The notes below the pieces were generated by a model. It was not told where the DNA came from, ran no database searches, and saw only the letters and a program-made list of their open reading frames with translations. A stretch of DNA of 64,000 nt from Rothia santali (GTDB lineage: Bacteria > Actinomycetota > Actinomycetes > Actinomycetales > Micrococcaceae), in contig NZ_JANAFB010000001.1 in NCBI RefSeq assembly GCF_024199905.1, positions 1 to 64,000 of the forward strand. Reading direction: 5' to 3'. Numbering within the stretch: position 1 is the first letter of the stretch; each line of letters begins with the position of its first letter. Positions 1-10,324 of this stretch are shown here, one piece after another. The translations under genes and the position numbers were made by a program.

Positions 1-713
1 CGGAGTTGTGTATAAGAGACGGGGTTGTAGCCGCCCATGCCCGCCCGCGGCCCGCCGTGCTCCAGCGCGATCTCGAAGGCCAGCAGGTCCGACTCCCGCA
101 GCTCGGCCTCGGCGAGGTCCGAGCTGACCATCACCCGCCCCGTCTCCTGGGGGTTCAGCGCGAAGTGCTTGACGGTCGAGACGACGCCCTCCTCCTGGAT
201 GCCGCGCACCGCGGACCCGGCGAGCACCCCGCTGAGCAGCGCGTCCTCCCCGACGTACTCGAAGTTCCGCCCGCCGCGCGGCTCGCGGACCAGGTTCATG
301 CCGCCGGCCAGCTGGACCGTGAGGCCGGTCGCGCGGGCCTCCGCCCCGATGGCGCGGCCCTGCGCCTCGGCCAGCTCCCGGTCGAAGGTGGCGCCCAGGG
401 CGAGGCCGCTGGGGAACGCGGTGGCCGGGGCGTCCCCGCGGACCGCGCCGGGGTTGGTGACGCCCAGGCTCGCGTCGCCCTCGTCCCACGCCGGGATGCC
501 GAGCCGGGGCACGCCGGGGGAGTGCGCCGCCGAGCCGAGGGCCTCCTCCGGCGCCCCGGGGCCGTAGCCCATGGGTGCGCTGACCAGGGAGAGCTTCTCC
601 TCCCGCGTCATCTGCGCGACCAGGTCCGCCGCGGCGGCGAGGTCCTCCTCGCGCGTGGGCCACGGGTCCCGCTGGGCTCGGAACCTGGACTCGACGCCGT
701 CGTGGGTGCTCAT
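1..713 (-). CDS. Glycoside hydrolase family 3 (beta-glucosidase type), N-terminal fragment
   Basis: This is the 5' part of a beta-glucosidase-like GH3 enzyme, which hydrolyses terminal beta-linked sugars. About 230 codons are visible; full GH3 enzymes have 600-850 residues. The start ATG at 713 follows GAGAGGA by six bases. GH3 landmarks in order are MTREEKLSLV near residue 40, a GRNFEYVGEDALLSG block, and VSTVKHFALNPQETGR, which contains the family's KHF substrate-binding motif. After a final YN, where the family usually continues with a K/R-VNG sequence, the translation runs into the adapter-like bases, so the last eight or so codons are probably not genomic. It is divergent from the VTT gene, with 157 bp between the starts. 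Confidence 0.85.
   Translation of the reverse strand, partial: MSTHDGVESRFRAQRDPWPTREEDLAAAADLVAQMTREEKLSLVSAPMGYGPGAPEEALGSAAHSPGVPRLGIPAWDEGDASLGVTNPGAVRGDAPATAFPSGLALGATFDRELAEAQGRAIGAEARATGLTVQLAGGMNLVREPRGGRNFEYVGEDALLSGVLAGSAVRGIQEEGVVSTVKHFALNPQETGRVMVSSDLAEAELRESDLLAFEIALEHGGPRAGMGGYNPVSYTQL
4..22. other. Probable Tn5 mosaic-end (library adapter) remnant at the contig edge
   Basis: The 19 bases here match 17 of 19 positions of the Tn5/Nextera mosaic end (AGATGTGTATAAGAGACAG), and they lie within a few bases of the window start. They also interrupt the reading frame of the adjoining glycosidase gene exactly where its conserved Tyr-Asn motif should continue. A library adapter left on a contig end is the simplest explanation. 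A genuine IS50-like end is possible but less likely. Confidence 0.75.
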
Positions 714-858
714 GCTGTGTCCTCTCGGTGGGGTCTCACGGTCGGCTCGACGCTGCGGGCGGCCTCGTCCCCGGTCTACTCCACCGCGGCGCACCGTGTC
801 GACGCCGCCGGCCCCCGTCCGCGCAGGGCGAGAACGCCCGTCCGCTCCGCCGTCCTTC

Positions 859-871
859 TATACTGAAGGGA
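859..871 (+). promoter_or_regulatory. -10 element TATACT placed for a leaderless transcript
   Basis: TATACT at 859-864 is followed by only six bases before the ATG at 871, so transcription should begin at or next to the A of the start codon. The intervening GAAGGG abuts the ATG and is too close to act as a Shine-Dalgarno sequence. No convincing -35 element lies 17 bp upstream. Confidence 0.5.
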
Positions 872-1599
872 TGACTGACGACCGGAATCGCCCCGCCGAA
901 GCCTCCCGGGGCGACTCCTCCGACGGGCCCCGGTGGGGCACGGTGCTGCGCAACGCGCTGCTGGTCTTGGTCCTGCTGGGCATGGTGTGGCTGGCCCTGA
1001 ACGTGCGGCTGCCCTCGGCGGAGGAGCTGCGGGCGGACCTCGACCGGTGGGGCTGGGCCGCGTGGCTGATCTTCATCGGGCTCTACGCCGTCGTCGCCCT
1101 GACCCCCATCCCGGTCACCGTCATGGCCGTGGCCGCCGGGGTGCTGTTCGGCGTCGTGGAGGGCAGCCTGCTGTCGGTGGTCGGAGTGCTGATCGGCTGC
1201 TGGGGGGCCTACTGGATGGCCCGCGGGCTGGGGAAGCAGACCGTCAAGCGGCTGCTCGGCCGGCACGCCTCGGTGGTCGAGGACCGCCTCGACGACGCCG
1301 GCTTCCAGGCGGTCTACGTGCTGCGCCTGATGCCCGGCCTGCCCTACTGGCCCGTCAACTACGGCAGCGGCGCCTTCGGGGTCTCGCAGCGGGACTTCCT
1401 CGTCGCGAGCGTCCTGGCCACGATCCCCGGCCAGATCTCCCTGGTGGCGGTGGGGACGATGGTCGCCCAGCCCTCGGTGCTGCATGGCATCGTCCTGGGC
1501 GCCTCGTGGGTCGTGGTCATCGTCATGACGATCTGGGCCTACCGCTCCTACAAGGGGACCGCGAAGCACCAGCTGCCGGGGGCCGGGCTCCTGGACTGA
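871..1599 (+). CDS. VTT/DedA-superfamily (TVP38/TMEM64-like) membrane protein
   Basis: A 242-residue integral membrane protein of the SNARE-associated/VTT superfamily. Related proteins act in lipid scrambling or envelope homeostasis, but the substrate here is unknown. A charged N-terminal tail of about 25 residues precedes a first hydrophobic segment. The family core follows: a re-entrant loop with the TPIPVTVMAVAAGVLFG segment near residue 75, and the conserved arginine/proline motif VLRLMPGLPYWPVNYGSG near residue 155. Three more hydrophobic stretches lead to the C-terminus. ATG 871 was chosen because it lies directly behind the -10 element. It converges on the copper block with only 20 bp between the stop codons. 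Confidence 0.85.
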   Translation: MTDDRNRPAEASRGDSSDGPRWGTVLRNALLVLVLLGMVWLALNVRLPSAEELRADLDRWGWAAWLIFIGLYAVVALTPIPVTVMAVAAGVLFGVVEGSLLSVVGVLIGCWGAYWMARGLGKQTVKRLLGRHASVVEDRLDDAGFQAVYVLRLMPGLPYWPVNYGSGAFGVSQRDFLVASVLATIPGQISLVAVGTMVAQPSVLHGIVLGASWVVVIVMTIWAYRSYKGTAKHQLPGAGLLD

Positions 1600-1619
1600 G
1601 GGGCGGGCGGCGTCCGGCC

Positions 1620-3869
1620 TCAGTCCTCGGCGGCGATCCGTTCCGGCGCCAGGTCCAGCCGCCGCAGCAGCTGCGCGTTGAGCGCCACAACCACCGTGGA
1701 GGCCGACATCAGCAGCGCGCCCACGCTCATCGGCAGCACGAACCCCACCGGCGCCAGCACCCCCGCGGCCAGGGGCACGGAGAGCAGGTTGTACCCCGCC
1801 GCCCACCACAGGTTCTGCTTCATCTTCCGGTACGCGGCCCGCGAGAGCGCGTAGACGGACAGCACCGCCCGCGGATCCGAGGAGGCGAGCACGACGCCGG
1901 CCGAGCCGATCGCGACGTCCGTCCCGGCGCCGATCGCGATCCCGACGTCGGCCTGGGCCAGCGCCGGGGCGTCGTTGACGCCGTCGCCGACCATGGCAAC
2001 CCGCTTCCCCTCCGCCTGCAGCTCCGCGACCTTCGCGGCCTTGTCCTCGGGGCGCACCCCGGCGAAGACCCGGTCGATGCCCAGCTCGCCCGCGACGCTC
2101 TGCGCCACGGCCGGCGCGTCGCCGGTGATCATGACGACCTCGGCGCCGCGCGCGTGCAGCGCCTCGACGGCCTCGCGGGACTCGGGGCGGACCTCGTCGG
2201 CCAGGCGCAGGGCCCCGGCCACCTCGCCGTCGTCGACGACGTGCAGGATGATCGCGCCCTCCTCCCGCCACGGCCCGACGGCGTTGAGCTCGGCCAGCCC
2301 CCGGTCGCGGAGCAGCGCGGGCCCGCCGACCTCGACCGTCCTCCCGTCCACCGTGGCGCGCACGCCCACCGCGGGCGAGGAGGCGAAGTCCGACGCCGCG
2401 GGGACGCTCAGCCCGCGCTCGGACGCCGCGGCGCGGATGGCCGCAGCCAGCGGGTGCTCGCTGTCGGCCTCGGCGGCGGCGGCGAGGGCCAGGACGCGGT
2501 CCCGCGCCTGGCCCACGGACGGGTCGGCGTCCGTCACGTCACGGCTGTCGGCCGTGTCCGCAGCGGCCCCCGCCTGGAGACCCCCGGTCGCGTCCATATC
2601 CGTGCCCGACCCGAGGCTGCCGGCCGGCTCCACCGCGGTCACGGCCGGCTCGCCGCGGGTCAGGGTGCCGGTCTTGTCGAAGAGCACGGCGTCGACGGTG
2701 CGCATCGACTCCAGCGCGAGCCGGTCCTTGACCAGGACGCCGGCGCGGGCGGCCCGCTCGGTCGCGATGGAGACCACCAGCGGGATCGCCAGGCCCAGGG
2801 CGTGCGGGCACGCGATGACCAGCACCGTGATGCTGCGGACGACGGCGTCGTCGGGCAGGCCGACCAGCGTCCAGGCCGCGGCGGTGAGGACCGCCGAGCC
2901 CAGGGCGAACCAGAACAGCCAGGCGGCCGCGGTGTCCGCGATCCGCTGGGCGCGCGAGGAGGAGGACTGCGCCTCGGTCACCAGCCGCTGGATGCCGGCC
3001 AGCGCGGTCTCCTCCCCGACGGCGGTGACCTCGACCCGCAGGCCCGAGTCCGTGGCGACCGTCCCGGCGACGACGTGCTCGCCGGCCTCCCGGCGCACGG
3101 TCCGCGACTCGCCGGTGACCATCGACTCGTCCATGCTGGCCGAGCCCTCGGCGATCCGCCCGTCCGCCGGCACCGAGGCGCCGGGCCGGACGAGCACGAC
3201 GTCGCCCACCCGCAGCTCCGCGGGGGAGACGGCGACGACGTCGTCGCCCTCCACGCGCTCGGCCTCGTCGGGCAGCAGGGCCGCCAGGGAGTCCAGGGCG
3301 GAGGTGGTCTGGGCGAGCGAGCGCATCTCGATCCAGTGTCCCAGCAGCATGATGACCACCAGGAGCGCGAGCTCCCACCAGAAGTTCAGCTCGTGGTCGA
3401 GCAGGTGCAGGCTGGCGCCCCAGGAGGAGAGGAAGGCGACCGTGATCGCGAGCGCGATCAGCAGCATCATTCCCGGCCGGCGCGAGCGGATCTCACCGAG
3501 GCCGCCGGTGAGGAAGGGCCGGCCGCCCCAGAGGTACATGACCGTGCCGAGCACGGGGGAGACCCACCGGGTCCACTCGGCACCGGGCAGGGGATAGCCG
3601 ATGAGCTCGGCGAACATGTCGTTGAACGCGACGACCGGCACCGCGAGGACAAGCATGATCCAGAAGAGGCGGCGGAACTGCCCGGCATGATCGCCGTGGC
3701 CTGCGTGGCCTGCGTGGCCTGCGTGGCCTGCGTGGCCTGCGTAGCCCGCGTGGCCCGCGTGCCCGTCGTGGCCCGCCTGCCCGTCGTGACCCGCATGCCC
3801 TCCATGGCCCGGGGCCTCGGCGAGGTCCGCGGTTCGGCCCTCGCCGATATCGGTGTGCTGCTCGTCCAT
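1620..3869 (-). CDS. copB: CopB-type copper/silver P1B-ATPase with His-rich N-terminus
   Basis: A 749-residue heavy-metal-exporting ATPase in the cytoplasmic membrane. It lacks a CxxC heavy-metal domain and has instead about 60 residues rich in His, Gly and Ala, encoded by a 9-bp tandem repeat. The transmembrane metal motif is CPH (in VIACPHALGL), typical of the CopB subgroup, rather than the CPC of CopA. Also visible are the phosphatase loop TGES, the phosphorylation site DKTGTLT and the hinge [11 protein letters not shown] Gly/Asp-rich insert follows the phosphorylation site. A GAGAGGAAG ribosome site precedes ATG 3869. It is the last gene of the minus-strand copper block, 111 bp behind the lipoprotein gene. 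CopB proteins are known to export Cu or Ag; the exact ion here is inferred. Confidence 0.92.
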   Translation of the reverse strand: MDEQHTDIGEGRTADLAEAPGHGGHAGHDGQAGHDGHAGHAGYAGHAGHAGHAGHAGHGDHAGQFRRLFWIMLVLAVPVVAFNDMFAELIGYPLPGAEWTRWVSPVLGTVMYLWGGRPFLTGGLGEIRSRRPGMMLLIALAITVAFLSSWGASLHLLDHELNFWWELALLVVIMLLGHWIEMRSLAQTTSALDSLAALLPDEAERVEGDDVVAVSPAELRVGDVVLVRPGASVPADGRIAEGSASMDESMVTGESRTVRREAGEHVVAGTVATDSGLRVEVTAVGEETALAGIQRLVTEAQSSSSRAQRIADTAAAWLFWFALGSAVLTAAAWTLVGLPDDAVVRSITVLVIACPHALGLAIPLVVSIATERAARAGVLVKDRLALESMRTVDAVLFDKTGTLTRGEPAVTAVEPAGSLGSGTDMDATGGLQAGAAADTADSRDVTDADPSVGQARDRVLALAAAAEADSEHPLAAAIRAAASERGLSVPAASDFASSPAVGVRATVDGRTVEVGGPALLRDRGLAELNAVGPWREEGAIILHVVDDGEVAGALRLADEVRPESREAVEALHARGAEVVMITGDAPAVAQSVAGELGIDRVFAGVRPEDKAAKVAELQAEGKRVAMVGDGVNDAPALAQADVGIAIGAGTDVAIGSAGVVLASSDPRAVLSVYALSRAAYRKMKQNLWWAAGYNLLSVPLAAGVLAPVGFVLPMSVGALLMSASTVVVALNAQLLRRLDLAPERIAAED
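3696..3758. repeat. 9-bp tandem repeat inside copB
   Basis: Five perfect copies of GTGGCCTGC (3696-3740) are followed by two degenerate copies. On the minus strand each unit encodes His-Ala-Gly or a close variant, building the metal-binding N-terminal tail of the ATPase. Repeats of this kind readily change copy number by slippage without breaking frame. Confidence 0.9.
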
Positions 3870-3980
3870 GGTCGCTTCCTCTCAGCTCGCTCGTCTCCAC
3901 CGGACTGCCGTGGTCCGGCGCCCCGCGGGGCCTCTCCGCCACCCGGGCCCTTCCGTCACCCGGGGGACCGGCCGGCGCCC

Positions 3981-4603
3981 CTAGGAGGCCGGCCGGATCT
4001 CGCTCTCGACGACCCACCGGTGGTTCGTCATGGTCATCCCGTCCGCCTTGTAGTCGACGACGTAGACGGTCTCGTCGGTCGAGGAGGCGATGGTCGCCGC
4101 CGCGCCCTCCATGCCCTCCATGTGACCGGCCTCGAGGGTGACCTCGGCGCCGTCGGCCAGCCGGTCCGGGCCCGCCCCGGTGAGCTCCTCCTGCACGACC
4201 CAGCGGTGGTCCTCGACGCGGTCCCCGCCGGTGGTGGGCGCGTAGTCGACCGAGTAGGCATAGGTGTCGTAGGCGCCGACGATCGTGGCCGGGGCGCCGT
4301 CCATGCCCTCCATGTGGTCCGCGGCCAGGGTCACTTCGGAGCCCACCGGGTACTCGGGATCGGCGGCGGGGGTCATGCCCTCGGGCACCGGGCCGCCGTC
4401 CATCGAGTGCCGCATGCCGCCGCCGTGCTCCCCGTCGCCCCCGTGGGCCATGCCCCCGTGCCCGCCGTGGCCCTCCTCGCCGCCCTGGGAGGCCGAGGCC
4501 GACGCCGAGGGGGCGGCGTCGTCGTCCCCGCCCGCGGCGCAGCCGGTCAGGAGGGCCGTGCCGCCGAGGATCCCCGCGGCGAGCAGCGTCGTGATGTTCC
4601 GGG

Positions 4604-4607
<4 letters not shown>
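3981..4607 (-). CDS. YdhK-family (DUF1541) copper-cluster lipoprotein
   Basis: A 208-residue secreted lipoprotein. A hydrophobic signal peptide ends in the lipobox LLTGC, followed by an Asp/Ala/Ser-rich linker and a Gly/His/Met-rich stretch (about residues 45-75). Two tandem DUF1541-type repeats follow, each with an EVTL-x-A-x-HMEGM start and an HRWVV end. The Met and His clusters suit extracellular copper binding, but the function of YdhK proteins is not established. ATG 4607 overlaps the copA stop as ATGA, so the two genes are translationally coupled. Confidence 0.85.
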
Positions 4608-7064
<2,457 letters not shown>

Positions 7065-7081
<17 letters not shown>

Positions 7082-7244
7082 GCTCCGCCCCCTCCTGGTG
7101 CGATTCCTGATGCGTCTGCGTGCTCTGCTGCGTCCAGTCCCGGACGAGCTCCTCCGGCACGAGCGCGCCCGCCGCGGCGAAGGCCACGGCGAACACGGCC
7201 GCGAGGAGCAGCCCGTACAGGCCGAGTCGTGCCGGTGCCCTCAT
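7065..7244 (-). CDS. 59-residue membrane protein with His-rich tail, between copZ and copA
   Basis: A short single-span membrane protein: a basic N-terminus, one hydrophobic helix (about residues 7-29), then an acidic/Gln segment and a tail with repeated His and Glu ending in EHGHGE. The tail, probably extracytoplasmic, could bind copper. It starts one base after the copZ stop and overlaps the copA start by 17 bp, so it is certainly part of the copper operon. The ribosome site is weak, suggesting translational coupling to copZ. I do not recognise a named family. Longer actinobacterial proteins near copZ-copA begin with a similar anchor, so this could be a shortened form. Confidence 0.7.
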
Positions 7245-7245
7245 C

Positions 7246-7458
7246 TCAGCCCCTGGCCGCCTCATAGCCGGCCTCGTCGACAGCGGCGAGCACCGCGGCG
7301 TCGTCGAGCGGCGCGTCGGAGGTGACGCTCAGCAGGCCCGTCGCGGCGCTGACCTCGACGCCGGTCACCCCGGCGATCTCCGAGACCTCGGCGCGGACGG
7401 CGCTCTCGCAGTGCCCGCAGCTCATCCCGGTCACGCGGTACTCGGTCGTGGTGGTCAT
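7246..7458 (-). CDS. copZ: CopZ-type copper chaperone (heavy-metal-associated domain)
   Basis: A 70-residue cytosolic copper chaperone consisting of a single ferredoxin-like heavy-metal domain, with the Cu(I) motif GMSCGHC (Cys14, Cys17) and the usual ending DEAGYEA. It would hand Cu(I) to CopA. ATG 7458 is preceded by GAGGAGA. It is the first gene of the copper operon, directly behind the CsoR-type operator, so its expression is probably copper-induced. Confidence 0.93.
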   Translation of the reverse strand: MTTTTEYRVTGMSCGHCESAVRAEVSEIAGVTGVEVSAATGLLSVTSDAPLDDAAVLAAVDEAGYEAARG

Positions 7459-7495
7459 GGTTCGTCTCCTCGTCTCGGGGTCGTTCGCCTTCAAC

Positions 7496-7522
7496 GGTAT
7501 ACCCCTAGGGGGTATAGGGCAA
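7496..7522 (-). promoter_or_regulatory. CsoR-type copper operator overlapping the copZ promoter
   Basis: TATACCCC-TAG-GGGGTATA at 7498-7516 is a perfect inverted repeat with 8-bp arms. It matches the G/C-tract palindrome with AT-rich ends recognised by the copper-sensing repressor CsoR. On the minus strand the half-site TATACC (7501-7496) doubles as a plausible -10 element with TTGCCC at 7522-7517, so bound repressor would block the promoter and Cu(I) would relieve it. No csoR gene is present in this window. Confidence 0.8.
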
Positions 7523-7777
7523 GGCCGTCTCCGTGACGGCGGCCGGGCCGGTGGAGGAGCGCCCCGCATTAGTCGACGGGAGGCCGGTTGTCCACGGGAT
7601 AAGAAGAATCCGCGTGGCCCACGTCATCTGGGGTAACGTTCCGTGCAGCCCACGCCGGCCGCGGATCGACCCGCCGGGGCGGGGATCGCCGCCGATCGTC
7701 GTCGAGGAGCGGCTCCCGCCCGCGCCGGCGCCCTCCTCCCATCGGCGCCCGCTCCCGCGGCGCGAAAGGACGTCCGC

Positions 7778-9193
7778 ATGATCGAACTGATCATCGTGGC
7801 CGTGGCGATCCTCGCCACCGGCTACCTCATCGTGAAGAAGGTCGACGCCGCCGTCGCCCTCCTCGTGGTGGGCCTCGCCCTGTTCATGGTGGCCCCGTTC
7901 CTGGGGCACACCGACACCGGCACCTTCGAGGTCGAGCCGAGCGGCAACGCCTGGTACGACCAGCTCCAGCTCGCCACGGCCATCTTCTCCGACCGCTTCG
8001 CCAACACCGGCCTGGTCATCATGATGCTCTTCGGCTTCGCCGCCTACATGTCCCACATCGGGGCCAACGACAAGGCGGTGGACCTGCTGACCCGGCCGCT
8101 GCTGAAGCTGCGGGTCAAGTACCTTCTGGTGCCCATCGTGTTCTGGGTGGGCAACCTGATGTCCCTCGTGGTGCCCTCGGCGTCGAGCCTCGCGGTGCTG
8201 CTCATGGCGACGCTGTACCCCATGATGGTCGGCGCGGGCCTCTCGCGGCTGACCTCGGGCGCCGTCATCGCCACGACCGCGACCATCGTCCCGACGCCGC
8301 TCGGCGCGGACAACGTCATCGCCGCCGACCGCCTCGCCCTCGACCTCGGCGAGTACGTCTTCAGCCTGCACGCCCGCGTCTCGATCCCGACCCTCGTCGT
8401 GATGGGCGTGGCCCACTACTTCTGGCAGCGCTGGATGGACTCCCGCGACGCCCGCAGGGGCCGCACCCTCGTGGACGAGGCGGCGGGCGGGGTCGGCTCC
8501 GTCGCGGCCGAGGACGCGCCGCGCGGCAGCGTCCCCGGGTTCTACGCGATTCTCCCGGTCCTGCCGCTGCTTTTGGTCCTGGTGCCCTACGTGCTCACGA
8601 CCGTCGGCGTCATCGACTTCCAGGTCTCGCTGCTGCCCATCGTGCTGGTGAGCCTCATGGCCGGCCTCGTGGTCGAGGCGATCCGCAAGCGCCAGCTCCT
8701 GCCCTCGCTCAACGACCTCAAGGTCTTCTTCCGCGGGATCGGCGACGGCGCCGCGAGCGTCGTCGCGCTGCTCATCGCCGCTGGCATCTTCGTCGAGGCG
8801 ATCACCCAGCTGGGCATCATCGACTCGCTCGTCGCCGCGACGGAGAACATCGAGGGGGCCGCCCTGGTCCTCATGCTGGTCTTCGTCGGCGCGACCATCC
8901 TTCTGGTCCTGCTGACCGGCAGCGGACTCGCGCCGTTCTACTCGTTCATCGAGGTGATCCCGCGGATCGCCGGGCAGACGGGCATCAACGGCGTGCTGCT
9001 CGCGCTGCCGATCCAGTTCGCCGGGAACCTCGCCCGGGCCGTCTCGCCGGTCTCGGCGGTCGTGCTGATCGTCTCGCGGGCCATGAACGCCAACGTCATC
9101 GACCTGGTCAAGCGGACCGTGGTCCCCATGGCCGTGGGCATCGTGGTGTCCATCGCGCTGACCTGGATCCTCATCCCCGGCGCGGTCGGCTGA
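7778..9193 (+). CDS. DcuC-like C4-dicarboxylate/anion carrier
   Basis: A 471-residue polytopic membrane protein with about 12 hydrophobic segments. It resembles the C4-dicarboxylate anaerobic carrier (DcuC) family, including polar intramembrane stretches such as SLVVPSASSLAVLLM, TPLGADNVIAADRLAL, and near the C-terminus LTGSGLAPFYSFIE. The hydrophilic loop around residues 230-250 splits the protein into two halves. ATG 7778 follows GAAAGGA. It is 42 bp ahead of a nucleoside hydrolase gene and probably co-transcribed with it, so its substrate may be a nucleoside-related anion rather than a dicarboxylate. The roughly 260 bp between the CsoR operator and this gene show no other gene. Confidence 0.75.
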   Translation: MIELIIVAVAILATGYLIVKKVDAAVALLVVGLALFMVAPFLGHTDTGTFEVEPSGNAWYDQLQLATAIFSDRFANTGLVIMMLFGFAAYMSHIGANDKAVDLLTRPLLKLRVKYLLVPIVFWVGNLMSLVVPSASSLAVLLMATLYPMMVGAGLSRLTSGAVIATTATIVPTPLGADNVIAADRLALDLGEYVFSLHARVSIPTLVVMGVAHYFWQRWMDSRDARRGRTLVDEAAGGVGSVAAEDAPRGSVPGFYAILPVLPLLLVLVPYVLTTVGVIDFQVSLLPIVLVSLMAGLVVEAIRKRQLLPSLNDLKVFFRGIGDGAASVVALLIAAGIFVEAITQLGIIDSLVAATENIEGAALVLMLVFVGATILLVLLTGSGLAPFYSFIEVIPRIAGQTGINGVLLALPIQFAGNLARAVSPVSAVVLIVSRAMNANVIDLVKRTVVPMAVGIVVSIALTWILIPGAVG

Positions 9194-9235
9194 CCCGCCC
9201 GAGCCCGTAAACCCCCTACCCAGAAGGAGAACATC

Positions 9236-10186
9236 GTGCAGAACATCTGGATGGACTGCGACACCGGCATGGACGACCTGTTCGCCCTGCTCGTCCTCGC
9301 CGACGACCCCGAGATCGACGTCGTCGGGGTGTCCACCGTGGTGGGCAACACGAGCCTCGACCACGCGACGGCCAACACCCTGGCGGCGGTCGAGCTGGCG
9401 GGACTCGAGGTCCCCGTCCACCGCGGCGCCGCCAAGCCGCTCGCCCAGGAGCCCCAGACGATCGAGGACCTGCTCGGCGAGGGGGCCATGGGCACCCTCG
9501 GCCGCCGGCTCGCGGTCGCGACGTCGGAGGCCGCCCCCGAGAACGCCGTGCAGGCGCTGATCGGCGCGCTCGAGGCCTCCCAGCCCGGGGCGCTCACGAT
9601 CCTCGGCACGGGGCCGCTGACCAACGTCGCGATGGCGCTGATCCTGCGGCCCGACCTCGCCGACCGCGTGGGCCGGCTCGTGATGATGGGCGGCTCCGCG
9701 ACGTCGGGCAACCACACCAGCGCCGCGGAGTTCAACGTCTACGCTGACCCCGAGGCGCTGGACACCGTGCTGCGGGCGGGCCTGGACGTCCGCGTGTTCG
9801 GGCTGAACCTCACCCGGCAGGTGCTGGTCGGCCCCGAGCACGAGCAGGAGCTGCGCGACCTCGGCGGGGATGCGGGCCAGACGCTGGCCGACCTGCTCGG
9901 CGCCTACCTGCGGATGATCGACAAGACGACCGCGCGGGCCATGCCGCTGCACGACCCGAGCGCCGCGGCCTACCTGCGGTGGCCCGAGCTGTTCACGCTG
10001 CAGCCGGCCAAGGTCGACGTGGAGCTGAACCGCGGTGTCGGGCGCGGGGCCACCTTCTGCGAGTTCAGGCTGCCCCGTAAGGGCGAGCCCAACGCGCTGG
10101 TCGCGACCGAGGCGCGCGGCGAGGAGGTCATGCGGCGGGTAATGGACGCGATCCGCGGCGCGGTGGGGCACGGGCCGCTGGGGTGA
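9236..10186 (+). CDS. Inosine/uridine-preferring nucleoside hydrolase family protein
   Basis: A 316-residue soluble hydrolase that would split ribonucleosides into base and ribose. The N-terminal Ca-binding signature DCDTGMDD (residues 7-14) is the hallmark of the family (usually DxDxxxDD). Further typical blocks are GVSTVVGNTSLDHATANTLA, LGTGPLTNVA, VMMGGSATSGNHTSAAEFNVYADPEA and a C-terminal LHDPSAAAYL. GTG 9236 is preceded by AGAAGGAGA. It follows the carrier gene by 42 bp, so the pair looks like an uptake-and-cleavage unit for a nucleoside. Confidence 0.9.
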   Translation: MQNIWMDCDTGMDDLFALLVLADDPEIDVVGVSTVVGNTSLDHATANTLAAVELAGLEVPVHRGAAKPLAQEPQTIEDLLGEGAMGTLGRRLAVATSEAAPENAVQALIGALEASQPGALTILGTGPLTNVAMALILRPDLADRVGRLVMMGGSATSGNHTSAAEFNVYADPEALDTVLRAGLDVRVFGLNLTRQVLVGPEHEQELRDLGGDAGQTLADLLGAYLRMIDKTTARAMPLHDPSAAAYLRWPELFTLQPAKVDVELNRGVGRGATFCEFRLPRKGEPNALVATEARGEEVMRRVMDAIRGAVGHGPLG

Positions 10187-10200
10187 GCCGTGCCGCGGCG

Positions 10201-10239
10201 GGCGGCGTCGTCGGGTGCATCCGGCCCGACGACGCCGCC
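10201..10239. terminator. Hairpin between convergent nucleoside hydrolase and sugar porter genes
   Basis: A perfect 15-bp inverted repeat (10201-10215 with 10225-10239) with a 9-base loop, placed just after the hydrolase stop. There is no T-tract on either strand. The rest of the spacer to 10324 is GC-only low complexity with a repeated GCCGCCCGCCGCGCG unit. Confidence 0.6.
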
Positions 10240-10324
10240 GCCGTGCATCCAGTCCGACGCCGCCCGCCGCGCGCCCCGCCCGACGACGCCGCGCGTCCAG
10301 CACGCCGCCCGCCGCGCGTCCCGC

